Assembly (NCBI RefSeq): GCF_903652925.1
Contig: NZ_CAHLAR010000002.1
Location: forward strand, 558,001-622,000
Length of the DNA: 64,000 nucleotides
DNA from: Achromobacter anxifer
GTDB lineage: Bacteria; Pseudomonadota; Gammaproteobacteria; Burkholderiales; Burkholderiaceae_B
Direction: 5' to 3'
The notes below the pieces were generated by a model, which searched no databases, was not told where the DNA came from, and worked only from the letters and a program-made list of their open reading frames with translations. Position numbers and translations under genes: made by a program. Positions 37,558 to 44,710 of the stretch are shown here, in pieces. Position 1 is the first letter of the stretch; each line of letters opens with the position of its first letter.

Positions 37558-38548
37558 TGCGCTGCGGTACCTGACGGAACGGGACGTGGTCTCGGTGCTG
37601 GACATTCCCCGGGCGATCGAAGCCCTGCAGGCCATGCTGGTCGCGCAAGGCCGCGAGCAGGCGCGCAATCTGCCCAAGGCCCTGGCGACCTGGGGCGATG
37701 GCAGCTCGATGCATGCATTGGGTTCGGTGCAGACCGGCGCGGGCGGCTACGCGGGCTTCAAGACCTGGGTCCATACCAAGAGCGGCGGCGGTTCGCTGTT
37801 CAGCCTGTTCGACGCGGAGTCGGGTTTCCTGCGCGCCGTGATCGAGGCGCGCGCGCTGGGCATGCTGCGCACCGCCGCGATCAGCGGGGTCGCCACGCGC
37901 GCGCTGGCGCCGGCCGACGCCGCCTGTGCTGCACTGATCGGCACCGGGCCGCAGGCGGTCACCCAGCTGGCGGCGCTGGCCGCGGTGCGCGAGCTGCGCC
38001 GCGTGCGCGTCTACAGCCCGACGCCGGAGAGGCGCCGCGCCTTCGTGGCCAGCGTGCAGGGCAAGTACGGCTTCGACGTCGAGGAAGCGTCCAGCCTGGA
38101 ACAGGCGCTGGCCGGCGCGGAGATCGTCACCCTGATCACGCGCGCCGTCGAACCTTTCGTGGACGCGGCCATGCTGGCCGACTGCAGGCACCTGAACGCC
38201 GTGGGCGCGATCCTGCCGGCCAAGGCCGAGTTCGCCCAGGACGTGTTCGAACGCGCGGACCGCGTAGTGGTGGACGACCTGGAAAACGCCCGCCGCGGTT
38301 CGCGCGAACTGCGCGAACGTTTTGGCGCCGACGGCGCGCCGTGGCAGGGCGTGAGCGTGCTGAGCGACCTGCTCGCCGCGCAAGAGGGCCGTCCGCAAGG
38401 CGCGCGCTTGACGATCTTCAAGGGCATGGGCATGGGCCTGTCGGACCTGGCGATGGCGCGCGTGGTGTACGAGCACGCCCGCGAGCACGGCTTGGGCGTG
38501 GCGCTGCCGCCCCAGACCCGCGAGAACCTGCTGCTGGCGCAGCCCTGA
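37550..38548 (+). CDS. Ornithine cyclodeaminase / mu-crystallin family protein
   Basis: A 332-residue NAD(P)-binding protein of the OCD/alanine dehydrogenase/ketimine reductase fold. The substrate lysine is Lys71 in YAGFKTWVH, the Rossmann glycine motif is ALIGTGPQAVTQL (about 128-140), and FKGMGMGLSDLAMARVVYEH is the conserved C-terminal helix. Members reduce imines or deaminate amino acids, so its presence inside an aromatic ring-cleavage operon is unusual and hints at a nitrogen-containing intermediate (inference). It overlaps the FAH gene by 8 nt. Confidence 0.88.
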   Translation: MSDALRYLTERDVVSVLDIPRAIEALQAMLVAQGREQARNLPKALATWGDGSSMHALGSVQTGAGGYAGFKTWVHTKSGGGSLFSLFDAESGFLRAVIEARALGMLRTAAISGVATRALAPADAACAALIGTGPQAVTQLAALAAVRELRRVRVYSPTPERRRAFVASVQGKYGFDVEEASSLEQALAGAEIVTLITRAVEPFVDAAMLADCRHLNAVGAILPAKAEFAQDVFERADRVVVDDLENARRGSRELRERFGADGAPWQGVSVLSDLLAAQEGRPQGARLTIFKGMGMGLSDLAMARVVYEHAREHGLGVALPPQTRENLLLAQP

Positions 38549-38570
38549 ACCGAATTCGCATAACCGCAAG

Positions 38571-38589
38571 GCCGGCGCGAGGCGCCGGC
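38571..38589. other. Stable hairpin before the bicupin gene
   Basis: GCCGGCGC (38571-38578) and GCGCCGGC (38582-38589) form a perfect 8-bp stem with a 3-nt loop in the 58-nt gap before the bicupin dioxygenase. The ribosome site AAGAGGAG follows at once. It could protect or attenuate the downstream message. Confidence 0.45.
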
Positions 38590-38606
38590 GGCAAGAGGAG
38601 ACATAC

Positions 38607-39710
38607 ATGTTCGTCGACGTCAGCGGAGCCAGTCCGCGGGAACAAAACAAATGGCCGTCCATCGTCATCCCCAAAGAGGATATCGATCTTGAGATTGCGC
38701 GCCTGATCGATGCGCCCCGGCCGGACAATGGCCGCCGCGCCTCGCTCATCGTGCACCCCGAAGCCACCGCGCCGGGCCTGGGCCTGGCGCCGGGAACGGA
38801 CGTCACCATCAACGTGGTCAACCCCGGCGAAAGCACGTTCAACCTGCGCAAGAACTCCAACATGCTGGAGATCTGTATCAGCGGCGAGGGCGTGGCCACG
38901 GTGGCCGGCCGCGATATCCGCGTGGGGCACTGGGACGTGTGGAACACCCCCGCCATGCAGGTGCATTCCTATCGCAACGAGGGCAAGACGCCGTGGGTGC
39001 GTCTGTCGTACTCCAACGCGCCGCTGCTGGAAAAGCTGGAAATCCACTACGTCGAGGAATTCGAGGGCAGCGTGCCGCCGGCCGACGCCAACACCAAGCC
39101 GGTGCCACCGCGCGCGCCGGACGCGGCCCGCTCGCGCGACCTGGCGCTGCGCGAGCAGATCACGCCCGAGGGCGCCTGGCTGCTGGGCTATGAGTGGCTG
39201 ATCGACATCGACGTGCTGGAATCCAAGGCCCTGCACTGGCCCTGGTCGGCGGTCTCGCGCCAGTTGCCCAGCGTCGAGGACATGGCGCGCGGCTACAACG
39301 GCCGCCGCCTGTTCGTGCTGTACAACCCGGCGACCGAACGCCGCATCGGCACCACGCACAGCTTCTTCGCCACCATTTCCTCGTCGCCGCCCGACAACCA
39401 CCACGTGCCACACCGCCACAGTTCGTCGGCCATCAACTATTACCTGCGCGGCAACGGCTACAGCAAGGTCAACGGCACGCGGCTGGACTGGAAGGCGGGC
39501 GACCTGATCCTGTCGGCGCCGGGCTGGGCCATGCACTCGCATCACTCCGGCACGGAAACCACTTCCGCGCTGACGGTGCAGGACCACCCGCTGCAGATCG
39601 CCATGGAGTCGCTGATCTGGCAGGAGCGCATGCAGGAACCCATCCTGGCGCTGGGCAGCCAGAGCGGCTTCGAAAGCAACCGCGCGCAACTGGCCGCCGC
39701 GACCCGCTAG
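38607..39710 (+). CDS. Bicupin ring-cleavage dioxygenase-like protein (gentisate/salicylate dioxygenase relative)
   Basis: A 367-residue two-cupin protein, the length of gentisate and salicylate 1,2-dioxygenases. The C-terminal cupin carries the likely Fe(II) site: NHHVPHRHSSSAINYYLRG (His269, His271) and WAMHSHHSG (His310 or His312), closely resembling the HRH motif of gentisate dioxygenases. The N-terminal cupin (about 65-135) keeps the fold glycines but has no His-x-His. In well-studied family members the metal sits in the N-terminal cupin, so this is a variant layout. It likely opens the ring produced by the oxygenase encoded next. Confidence 0.8.
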   Translation: MFVDVSGASPREQNKWPSIVIPKEDIDLEIARLIDAPRPDNGRRASLIVHPEATAPGLGLAPGTDVTINVVNPGESTFNLRKNSNMLEICISGEGVATVAGRDIRVGHWDVWNTPAMQVHSYRNEGKTPWVRLSYSNAPLLEKLEIHYVEEFEGSVPPADANTKPVPPRAPDAARSRDLALREQITPEGAWLLGYEWLIDIDVLESKALHWPWSAVSRQLPSVEDMARGYNGRRLFVLYNPATERRIGTTHSFFATISSSPPDNHHVPHRHSSSAINYYLRGNGYSKVNGTRLDWKAGDLILSAPGWAMHSHHSGTETTSALTVQDHPLQIAMESLIWQERMQEPILALGSQSGFESNRAQLAAATR

Positions 39711-39745
39711 GGCGCGACCTCCTAGAACCGATACCTGGATCCGCA

Positions 39746-40237
39746 ATGACCATGACCGAGCTTTCCGACACCCCGGCGCTGCGCGCGCGCCTGCGGGATT
39801 TCTACGACGACTACGCCTACTGCCTGGACGAAGACCGGCTGGAGGACTGGCCGGCCTTCTTTACCGAGGACTGCCATTACCGGGTGCTGTCCCGCGAAAA
39901 CCACGATGCGGGCCTGCCCCTGGGCCTGATCTATTGCATGAACAAGAACATGGTGCGCGACCGCGTCACCGCCCTGCGCGAAACCACCATGTTCGAGCCG
40001 CGCTCGCTGCGCCACTTCATCAGCGGCGTGCGCGTCCTGGAAGTGCAGGGCGACCACATCGTGGCGCAGGCCAACTTCGCGGTGATGGAATCGCTGTCCG
40101 ACCGGGAGCCCACGCTGAACATGGTGGGCCGCTACCTGGACGTGGTGCGCGTGACGCCCGAGGGGCTGGCCTTCAGCCGCCGCGACTGCGTGTACGACAA
40201 CTACCGCGTGCGCACCTCGCTCATCGTCCCCATCTGA
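39746..40237 (+). CDS. Aromatic-ring-hydroxylating oxygenase, small (beta) subunit
   Basis: 163 residues of the SnoaL/NTF2 fold typical of Rieske oxygenase beta subunits, needed for alpha3beta3 assembly. FYDDYAYCLDEDRLEDWPAF, FTEDCHYRVLSREN and MVGRYLDVVR match NagH-type small subunits (salicylate 5-hydroxylase). The ATG at 39746 is used; the open frame further upstream is a shadow of the bicupin gene. The gene precedes the alpha subunit, the reverse of the usual alpha-beta order. Confidence 0.87.
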   Translation: MTMTELSDTPALRARLRDFYDDYAYCLDEDRLEDWPAFFTEDCHYRVLSRENHDAGLPLGLIYCMNKNMVRDRVTALRETTMFEPRSLRHFISGVRVLEVQGDHIVAQANFAVMESLSDREPTLNMVGRYLDVVRVTPEGLAFSRRDCVYDNYRVRTSLIVPI

Positions 40238-40259
40238 ATCCGCCCCGAGGATACCCAAC

Positions 40260-41528
40260 ATGACCTGTACCCACTCCACCGCGCCGGAGGCTCCGGCGGC
40301 GGCCCCCATCCATATCGAGCGCCGCTGGCCGAAGGAAGGCTATACGCGCATCCCCAACTGGGTCTACACCGATCCCGCCATCTTCCAGAAGGAGATGGAC
40401 GTGTTCTTCGGCGGCAAGACCTGGAACTACGTGGGCCTGGAATGCGAGGTGCCCGAAGCCGGCTGCTACAAACGCAACTGGATCGGCAACCGCCCCGTGG
40501 TCATGGTCCGCAACGCCGAAGGCGATATCAACGTGCTGGAAAACCGCTGCGCGCACCGCGGCGCGCAGATCTGCTGGCAGAACACCGGCAAGGTGGATGA
40601 CTTCACCTGCCCCTACCACCAGTGGAACTATGACCTGAACGGCAATCTGCAGGGCGTGCCGTTTCGGCGCGGCGCCATGGGCCGCGGCGGCATGCCGCGC
40701 GACTTCGATCCCAAGCAGAACGGCATCCGCAAGCTGCGCAGCGTCAACCGGGGCGGCTCGATCTGGGCCACCTTCGCCGAGGACGCGCCCAGCTTCGAGG
40801 ACTATTGCGGCCCGGAAGTGCTGGCCGAAATCGACCACATGCTGCCGGGCAAGCCGCTCAAGCTGCTGGGCTACAGCCGCCAGCTGATTCCCAGCAACTG
40901 GAAGATGTACCTGGAGAACCTGAAGGATCCGTACCACGCCACGCTGCTGCACACCTTCTACATCACCTTCGGCCTGTGGCGCGCGGATTCCAAGTCCGAG
41001 TGCATACCCACGGGCGGCGGCGCGCACAGCGTGATGGTGTCGCACAACGAGGGCAAGAAGAAGACCGAAGCGACCACGGAAATGAGCCGCTTCCGCGACG
41101 ACCTGGAACTGCTGGACCTGGAAACGGTGACCCCGCGCGCCGAATTCAACCGCGGCCGCGTCGGCGGCGCCTGGGTGTTCCCGGCCGCGCAGTTCGGCAT
41201 CCAGGCCAACTCGCTCAAGACCCGCCACGTGATCCCGCGCAGCCCGACCGAGCACGAGCTGGTGTTCACCTACTACGGCTACGAGGACGATGACGAGGAG
41301 ATGACCCGTTTGCGCCTGAAGCACGCCAACCTGCTGGGGCCGGCCGGTTTCGTGTCGATGGACGACAGCGAAATGCTGAACCAGGTGCAGATCGGCGTCA
41401 CCGGCTATCCGGAAGCGCGCGGCATCATCGAGATGGGCGGCCGCGACACCGAGCCCGCCGACTACATGGTGACCGAAGTGCTGATCCGGTCCTTCTACGA
41501 CTACTACCGCCAGGCGATGGGGCTGTGA
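40260..41528 (+). CDS. Aromatic-ring-hydroxylating oxygenase, large (alpha) subunit (NagG-like)
   Basis: Catalytic Rieske non-haem iron subunit, 422 residues. The [2Fe-2S] ligands are Cys97 and His99 (RCAHRG) and Cys117 and His120 (CPYHQWNYDLNG). The mononuclear iron is held by Asp223, His226 and His231 (ENLKDPYHATLLH). The sequence around GVPFRRG, KLLGYSRQ and FGLWRADSKSE strongly resembles salicylate 5-hydroxylase NagG, which makes gentisate. The actual substrate here may be a different benzoate. It lies 22 nt after the beta-subunit gene. Confidence 0.92.
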   Translation: MTCTHSTAPEAPAAAPIHIERRWPKEGYTRIPNWVYTDPAIFQKEMDVFFGGKTWNYVGLECEVPEAGCYKRNWIGNRPVVMVRNAEGDINVLENRCAHRGAQICWQNTGKVDDFTCPYHQWNYDLNGNLQGVPFRRGAMGRGGMPRDFDPKQNGIRKLRSVNRGGSIWATFAEDAPSFEDYCGPEVLAEIDHMLPGKPLKLLGYSRQLIPSNWKMYLENLKDPYHATLLHTFYITFGLWRADSKSECIPTGGGAHSVMVSHNEGKKKTEATTEMSRFRDDLELLDLETVTPRAEFNRGRVGGAWVFPAAQFGIQANSLKTRHVIPRSPTEHELVFTYYGYEDDDEEMTRLRLKHANLLGPAGFVSMDDSEMLNQVQIGVTGYPEARGIIEMGGRDTEPADYMVTEVLIRSFYDYYRQAMGL

Positions 41529-41530
41529 GC

Positions 41531-41851
41531 ATGGATACCTGGAAACCCGTGGCGATGGTGTCGGACATTTCGGCCGACACCGGCACCCTGCGCGTGGTGC
41601 ATGAGGGCGAGGGCGTCTGCCTCTACAACCTGGAAGGCGATATTTGCGCCACGCAGGACCGCTGCCCGCACGGCAACGCCAGCCTGGCCGACGGCTATCT
41701 GGAAGACGGCACCATCGAGTGTCCGCTGCATCAGGGCGTCTTCGACATCCGTACCGGCAAGCCGCAATGCCCGCCGGTCACGACGGACCTGCGCCGCTAC
41801 GAGGTGCGGGTGGAAGCCGGCACCGTCTACCTGAAGGCGGACGCCGCATGA
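41531..41851 (+). CDS. Rieske-type [2Fe-2S] ferredoxin
   Basis: A 106-residue electron carrier between the reductase and the oxygenase. The cluster ligands are Cys45-x-His47 (RCPHGNASLADG) and Cys64-x2-His67 (ECPLHQGVFD), the NagAb/BphF pattern. ATG 41531 lies two bases after the alpha-subunit stop; a GTG at 41525 is also possible. Its stop overlaps the reductase start (ATGA). Confidence 0.92.
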   Translation: MDTWKPVAMVSDISADTGTLRVVHEGEGVCLYNLEGDICATQDRCPHGNASLADGYLEDGTIECPLHQGVFDIRTGKPQCPPVTTDLRRYEVRVEAGTVYLKADAA

Positions 41852-43071
41852 GCTCGGGCGCCATCGTGGTGGTCGGCGCGGGCCAGGCGGGCGGATGGGC
41901 CGCGACGACCCTGCGCGAGCGCGGCCATGAAGGCCGCATCGTGCTGCTGGGTGAAGAGCCGCACGCGCCCTACGAGCGTCCGCCCCTGAGCAAGGCGGTG
42001 CTGGGCGGGCAGGCCGTGCCCGAAAGCACCGAGCTGTTCTCAGCCGAGCGGCTGGCCGCCCTGCGCATCGAATTCCTGCCCGCGGTGACGGCGACCCGCC
42101 TGCGGGTGGCCGATAAACAGGTGGAGACCTCGGACGGCGCCGCCATTGCCTATGACAAGCTGATTCTGTGCATGGGAGGCAGGCCGGTAGTGCCCGCGCT
42201 GCCGGGCGTGGACGGCCCGGGCGTGCACGTGCTGCGCACCCGCGGCGACGCCTTGCGCCTGCGCGCCAGCCTGGGACCGGGCAAGCGCCTGGTGGTGGTC
42301 GGCGGCGGCTGGATAGGGCTGGAGGTGGCCGCCACGGCGCGCCAGTCGGGCAGCGCCGTGACCGTGCTGGAACAGGGGTCGCGGCTGTGCGCCCGCAGCG
42401 TGCAGCCGGGCGTCTCGGCGCATCTGGCCGCGCTGCATGCGGCGCATGGCGTGGACCTGCGGCTCAATGCCGGCTTGCGGGCGGTGCTGACGCAGGCGGA
42501 CGGCCGTCCGGTGGCCGAGCTGGCCGACGGCACGCGCCTGGGTGCGGACGCCATCGTGCTGGGCGTGGGCCTGCGGGCCAATGACGAACTGGCGCGCGAA
42601 GCCGGCATAGCCTGCGAACGCGGCGTGCTGGTGGACGAGTATTGCAGGACCTCGGCGCCGGACGTGTACGCGGCGGGCGATGTCGCCGTGCTGGCGGCCG
42701 CCGACGGCCACGCGCGGATGGAATCCTGGCAAAACGCGCAAGACCAGGGCATGGCGGCCGCGCTGTCGGCCTTGGATCAGGGCCAGCCCTATGCGCCGAC
42801 CGGCGCGGTCTGGTCGGAACAGTACGACGCCATGGTGCAGATCGTCGGCTTCCCGGGCCTGGCATGCAGCGAAGTGCTGCGGCCGCAGGCTGGCGATCGG
42901 GCCTTGCTGTCGGTGGCTTTGGACGCCGGCGGCCGCGCGGTGGCCGGCGTGTCGGTGGACGCGGCGCGGGATTTCCGCCAGCTGCGCAAATGGATCGCGC
43001 AGCGCGCGGCCCTGGACCCGGCGTTGCTCAAGCGGTCCGACGTACCGCTGGCCAGCGCCCAGATCGGATGA
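41848..43071 (+). CDS. FAD-dependent ferredoxin reductase
   Basis: 407-residue NAD(P)H:ferredoxin oxidoreductase of the glutathione-reductase fold used by Rieske oxygenase systems (BphG/CamA group). FAD dinucleotide motif IVVVGAGQAGG at the N-terminus, YERPPLSKAVL, NAD motif VVVGGGWIGLEVA (about 147-160) and the second FAD motif VYAAGDVAVL. The C-terminal reductase domain is complete. It supplies electrons to the adjacent ferredoxin, so the operon encodes a self-contained three-component oxygenase. Confidence 0.93.
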   Translation: MSSGAIVVVGAGQAGGWAATTLRERGHEGRIVLLGEEPHAPYERPPLSKAVLGGQAVPESTELFSAERLAALRIEFLPAVTATRLRVADKQVETSDGAAIAYDKLILCMGGRPVVPALPGVDGPGVHVLRTRGDALRLRASLGPGKRLVVVGGGWIGLEVAATARQSGSAVTVLEQGSRLCARSVQPGVSAHLAALHAAHGVDLRLNAGLRAVLTQADGRPVAELADGTRLGADAIVLGVGLRANDELAREAGIACERGVLVDEYCRTSAPDVYAAGDVAVLAAADGHARMESWQNAQDQGMAAALSALDQGQPYAPTGAVWSEQYDAMVQIVGFPGLACSEVLRPQAGDRALLSVALDAGGRAVAGVSVDAARDFRQLRKWIAQRAALDPALLKRSDVPLASAQIG

Positions 43072-43079
43072 GGACTCCC

Positions 43080-43499
43080 ATGGAAACCCCCGTTATGCAA
43101 ATGCAGGCCAAGGCGGCTTGCGAAGCCGTGGTGCTGGAATTCTTCCATGCCCTGGACACGCGGCGCCACGAAGCCGCCGCCGCGCTCATGGCCGAGGACG
43201 GCGTCTGGCAACGCCAGGGCCGCAGGCTGGCCGGCCGCCAGGAGATCCTGGAGGCCCTGAACGCCCGCGCGCCCGAGCGCAGCACTTGCCACGTCATCAC
43301 CAACTTGCGGCTGATCGAACTGAGCGGCGCGCGCGCCACGGTCGGCTACTTCCTGACCGCTTACGACAGCGTGCCGCAGGAGCAAGGCGGCGCGCCGCGC
43401 CTGGTCGCGATCCGCGAGTGCCAGGACGTGCTGGTGGCCGCGGACGGCGGCTGGCTGCTGGCCGACAAGAGCAGCCGCCGCCATCTGCCGCCTGAATGA
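43080..43499 (+). CDS. NTF2/SnoaL-like protein
   Basis: A 139-residue cone-fold protein beginning METPVMQMQAK. VLEFFHALDTRRHEAAAALM, EDGVWQRQGRRLAG and the terminal WLLADKSSRRH are typical of the SnoaL/ketosteroid-isomerase-like superfamily. It is distinct from the oxygenase beta subunit upstream. Possible roles are isomerisation of the ring-fission product, a step otherwise unassigned in the operon, or an accessory subunit; neither is shown by the sequence. Last gene of the catabolic operon. Confidence 0.8.
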   Translation: METPVMQMQAKAACEAVVLEFFHALDTRRHEAAAALMAEDGVWQRQGRRLAGRQEILEALNARAPERSTCHVITNLRLIELSGARATVGYFLTAYDSVPQEQGGAPRLVAIRECQDVLVAADGGWLLADKSSRRHLPPE

Positions 43500-43530
43500 C
43501 TGGACTGAATTACTGGCCTGAATTACTGCC
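43492..43530 (+). repeat. Three tandem 13-bp repeats at the operon end
   Basis: CTGAATGACTGGA, CTGAATTACTGGC and CTGAATTACTGCC run head to tail at 43492, 43505 and 43518, followed by a degenerate CTGTATGAAGGC. The first unit contains the stop codon of the NTF2-like gene. Confidence 0.8.
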
Positions 43531-43587
43531 CTGTATGAAGGCCTGAACGCCGCGGAGATTCCGCCCACCACGACCGATTCAACCACG

Positions 43588-43620
43588 CGCGCCCGGACCA
43601 TTCCAAAAGCAGCGGGCGCG
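43588..43620. other. Hairpin upstream of the Bug receptor
   Basis: CGCGCCCG (43588-43595) and CGGGCGCG (43613-43620) form a perfect 8-bp stem with a 17-nt loop in the 148-bp gap between the catabolic operon and the Bug gene. No T-tract follows, so it could be a terminator-like element of the operon or part of the Bug leader. Confidence 0.4.
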
Positions 43621-43647
43621 TACCTAAAATCCCACAGGAGACAAACA

Positions 43648-44628
43648 ATGAAACCCTCAAGAATCTTGCATTGCATGCTGGCGGCCGCCTGTGCGGCCGT
43701 CGTGTCGGGCGCCCAGGCGCAGCAGGCCGACTGGCCCAGCCATCCGATCACGCTGGTGGTGCCGTTCGCCGCTGGCGGCGGCGGCGACACGCTGGCGCGC
43801 CTGGTGGCGGAACCGCTGTCGCGCGAACTCGGCCAATCCATCATCGTCGAGAACCGTCCGGGCGCGGGCGGCAACATCGGCACCTCGATCGCCGCGCGCG
43901 CCAAGCCCGACGGCTACACGCTGTCCTATGGCACCAACGGCACCCAGGCCACCAACCACTGGCTGTACAAGTCGCCCGGCTACGCGCCGTCCGACTTCGA
44001 GCCGATCTCGCGCTTCACCGTCATCGCTGCGGCGCTGGTGGTCAATGCCTCGGACGAGCGCTTCAAGACGCTGGCGCAGTTGCTGGCCTACGCCAAGTCC
44101 AACCCGGGCGAACTGACCTGCGGTTCCGCCGGCAACGGCACGTCTTCGCACCTGGCCTGTGAACTGCTGAACCAGATGGCAGGCACCAAGGTCATGCACA
44201 TCCCCTACAAGGGCGGCGGCGCGGCCATGACCGACCTGCTGGGCGGACGCATTTCCTTCATGATCGACGTGATGCCCAACGTGTCGGGTCAGATCGCGGC
44301 GGGCAAGTTGCGGGCGCTGGGCGTCACGACGCCGGACCGCGTGGCCTCCAACCCGGACATCCCCACGATCAGCGAAGCCGGCCTCAAGGGCTATGAGTTC
44401 TTCGCCTGGGACGGCCTGTATGCGCCCAAGGGCACGCCCGTCGCGGTGCTGGACAAGCTCAACGCGGCTGTGAACCGCGCGCTGCAACAGCCCGAGGTGC
44501 GCAAGATGCTGGAGTCGCGCGGCGCCATTCCCTCGCCTACGTCGCGCCAGGCGCTGGCGGAGTTCGGCGCGGAGGAATACGCGCGGCTGGGCAAGGTGGT
44601 GAAGGTGGCGGGCGCGTCGATCGATTGA
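43648..44628 (+). CDS. Bug-family (tripartite tricarboxylate transporter) solute-binding receptor
   Basis: A 326-residue periplasmic receptor. Signal peptide of about 26 residues (ending SGAQAQ), then WPSHPITLVVPFAAGGGGD and VENRPGAGGN, the Bug hallmark loops, and later AGTKVMHIPYKGGGAAM. CAGGAG precedes the ATG. It lies directly after the aromatic catabolic operon and ends in a clear terminator, so it probably binds the substrate or an aromatic acid analogue. No TctA/TctB genes accompany it. Confidence 0.92.
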   Translation: MKPSRILHCMLAAACAAVVSGAQAQQADWPSHPITLVVPFAAGGGGDTLARLVAEPLSRELGQSIIVENRPGAGGNIGTSIAARAKPDGYTLSYGTNGTQATNHWLYKSPGYAPSDFEPISRFTVIAAALVVNASDERFKTLAQLLAYAKSNPGELTCGSAGNGTSSHLACELLNQMAGTKVMHIPYKGGGAAMTDLLGGRISFMIDVMPNVSGQIAAGKLRALGVTTPDRVASNPDIPTISEAGLKGYEFFAWDGLYAPKGTPVAVLDKLNAAVNRALQQPEVRKMLESRGAIPSPTSRQALAEFGAEEYARLGKVVKVAGASID

Positions 44629-44651
44629 GACGCGGTTGCCAGACACGAAAG

Positions 44652-44677
44652 CCGGCGGCGCGAGCCGCCGGTTTTTT
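44652..44677 (+). terminator. Rho-independent terminator after the Bug gene
   Basis: CCGGCGGC (44652-44659), GCGA loop, GCCGCCGG (44664-44671), then six T residues (44672-44677). This is the best classical intrinsic terminator in the window. Confidence 0.92.
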
Positions 44678-44710
44678 CTTGCGCGTAACCCATCACCCCG
44701 CCGCCACGGC

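Noticed and set aside
37709-37720. TGCATGCA inside the ornithine-cyclodeaminase-like gene as an internal operator
   Set aside because: It lacks the flanking AT/AA bases of the promoter copies and is within codons for conserved sequence.
43667-43677. ATTGCATGCTG inside the Bug signal-peptide codons as another GntR site
   Set aside because: Only one half of the 12-bp palindrome is kept and it lies in coding sequence; likely chance.
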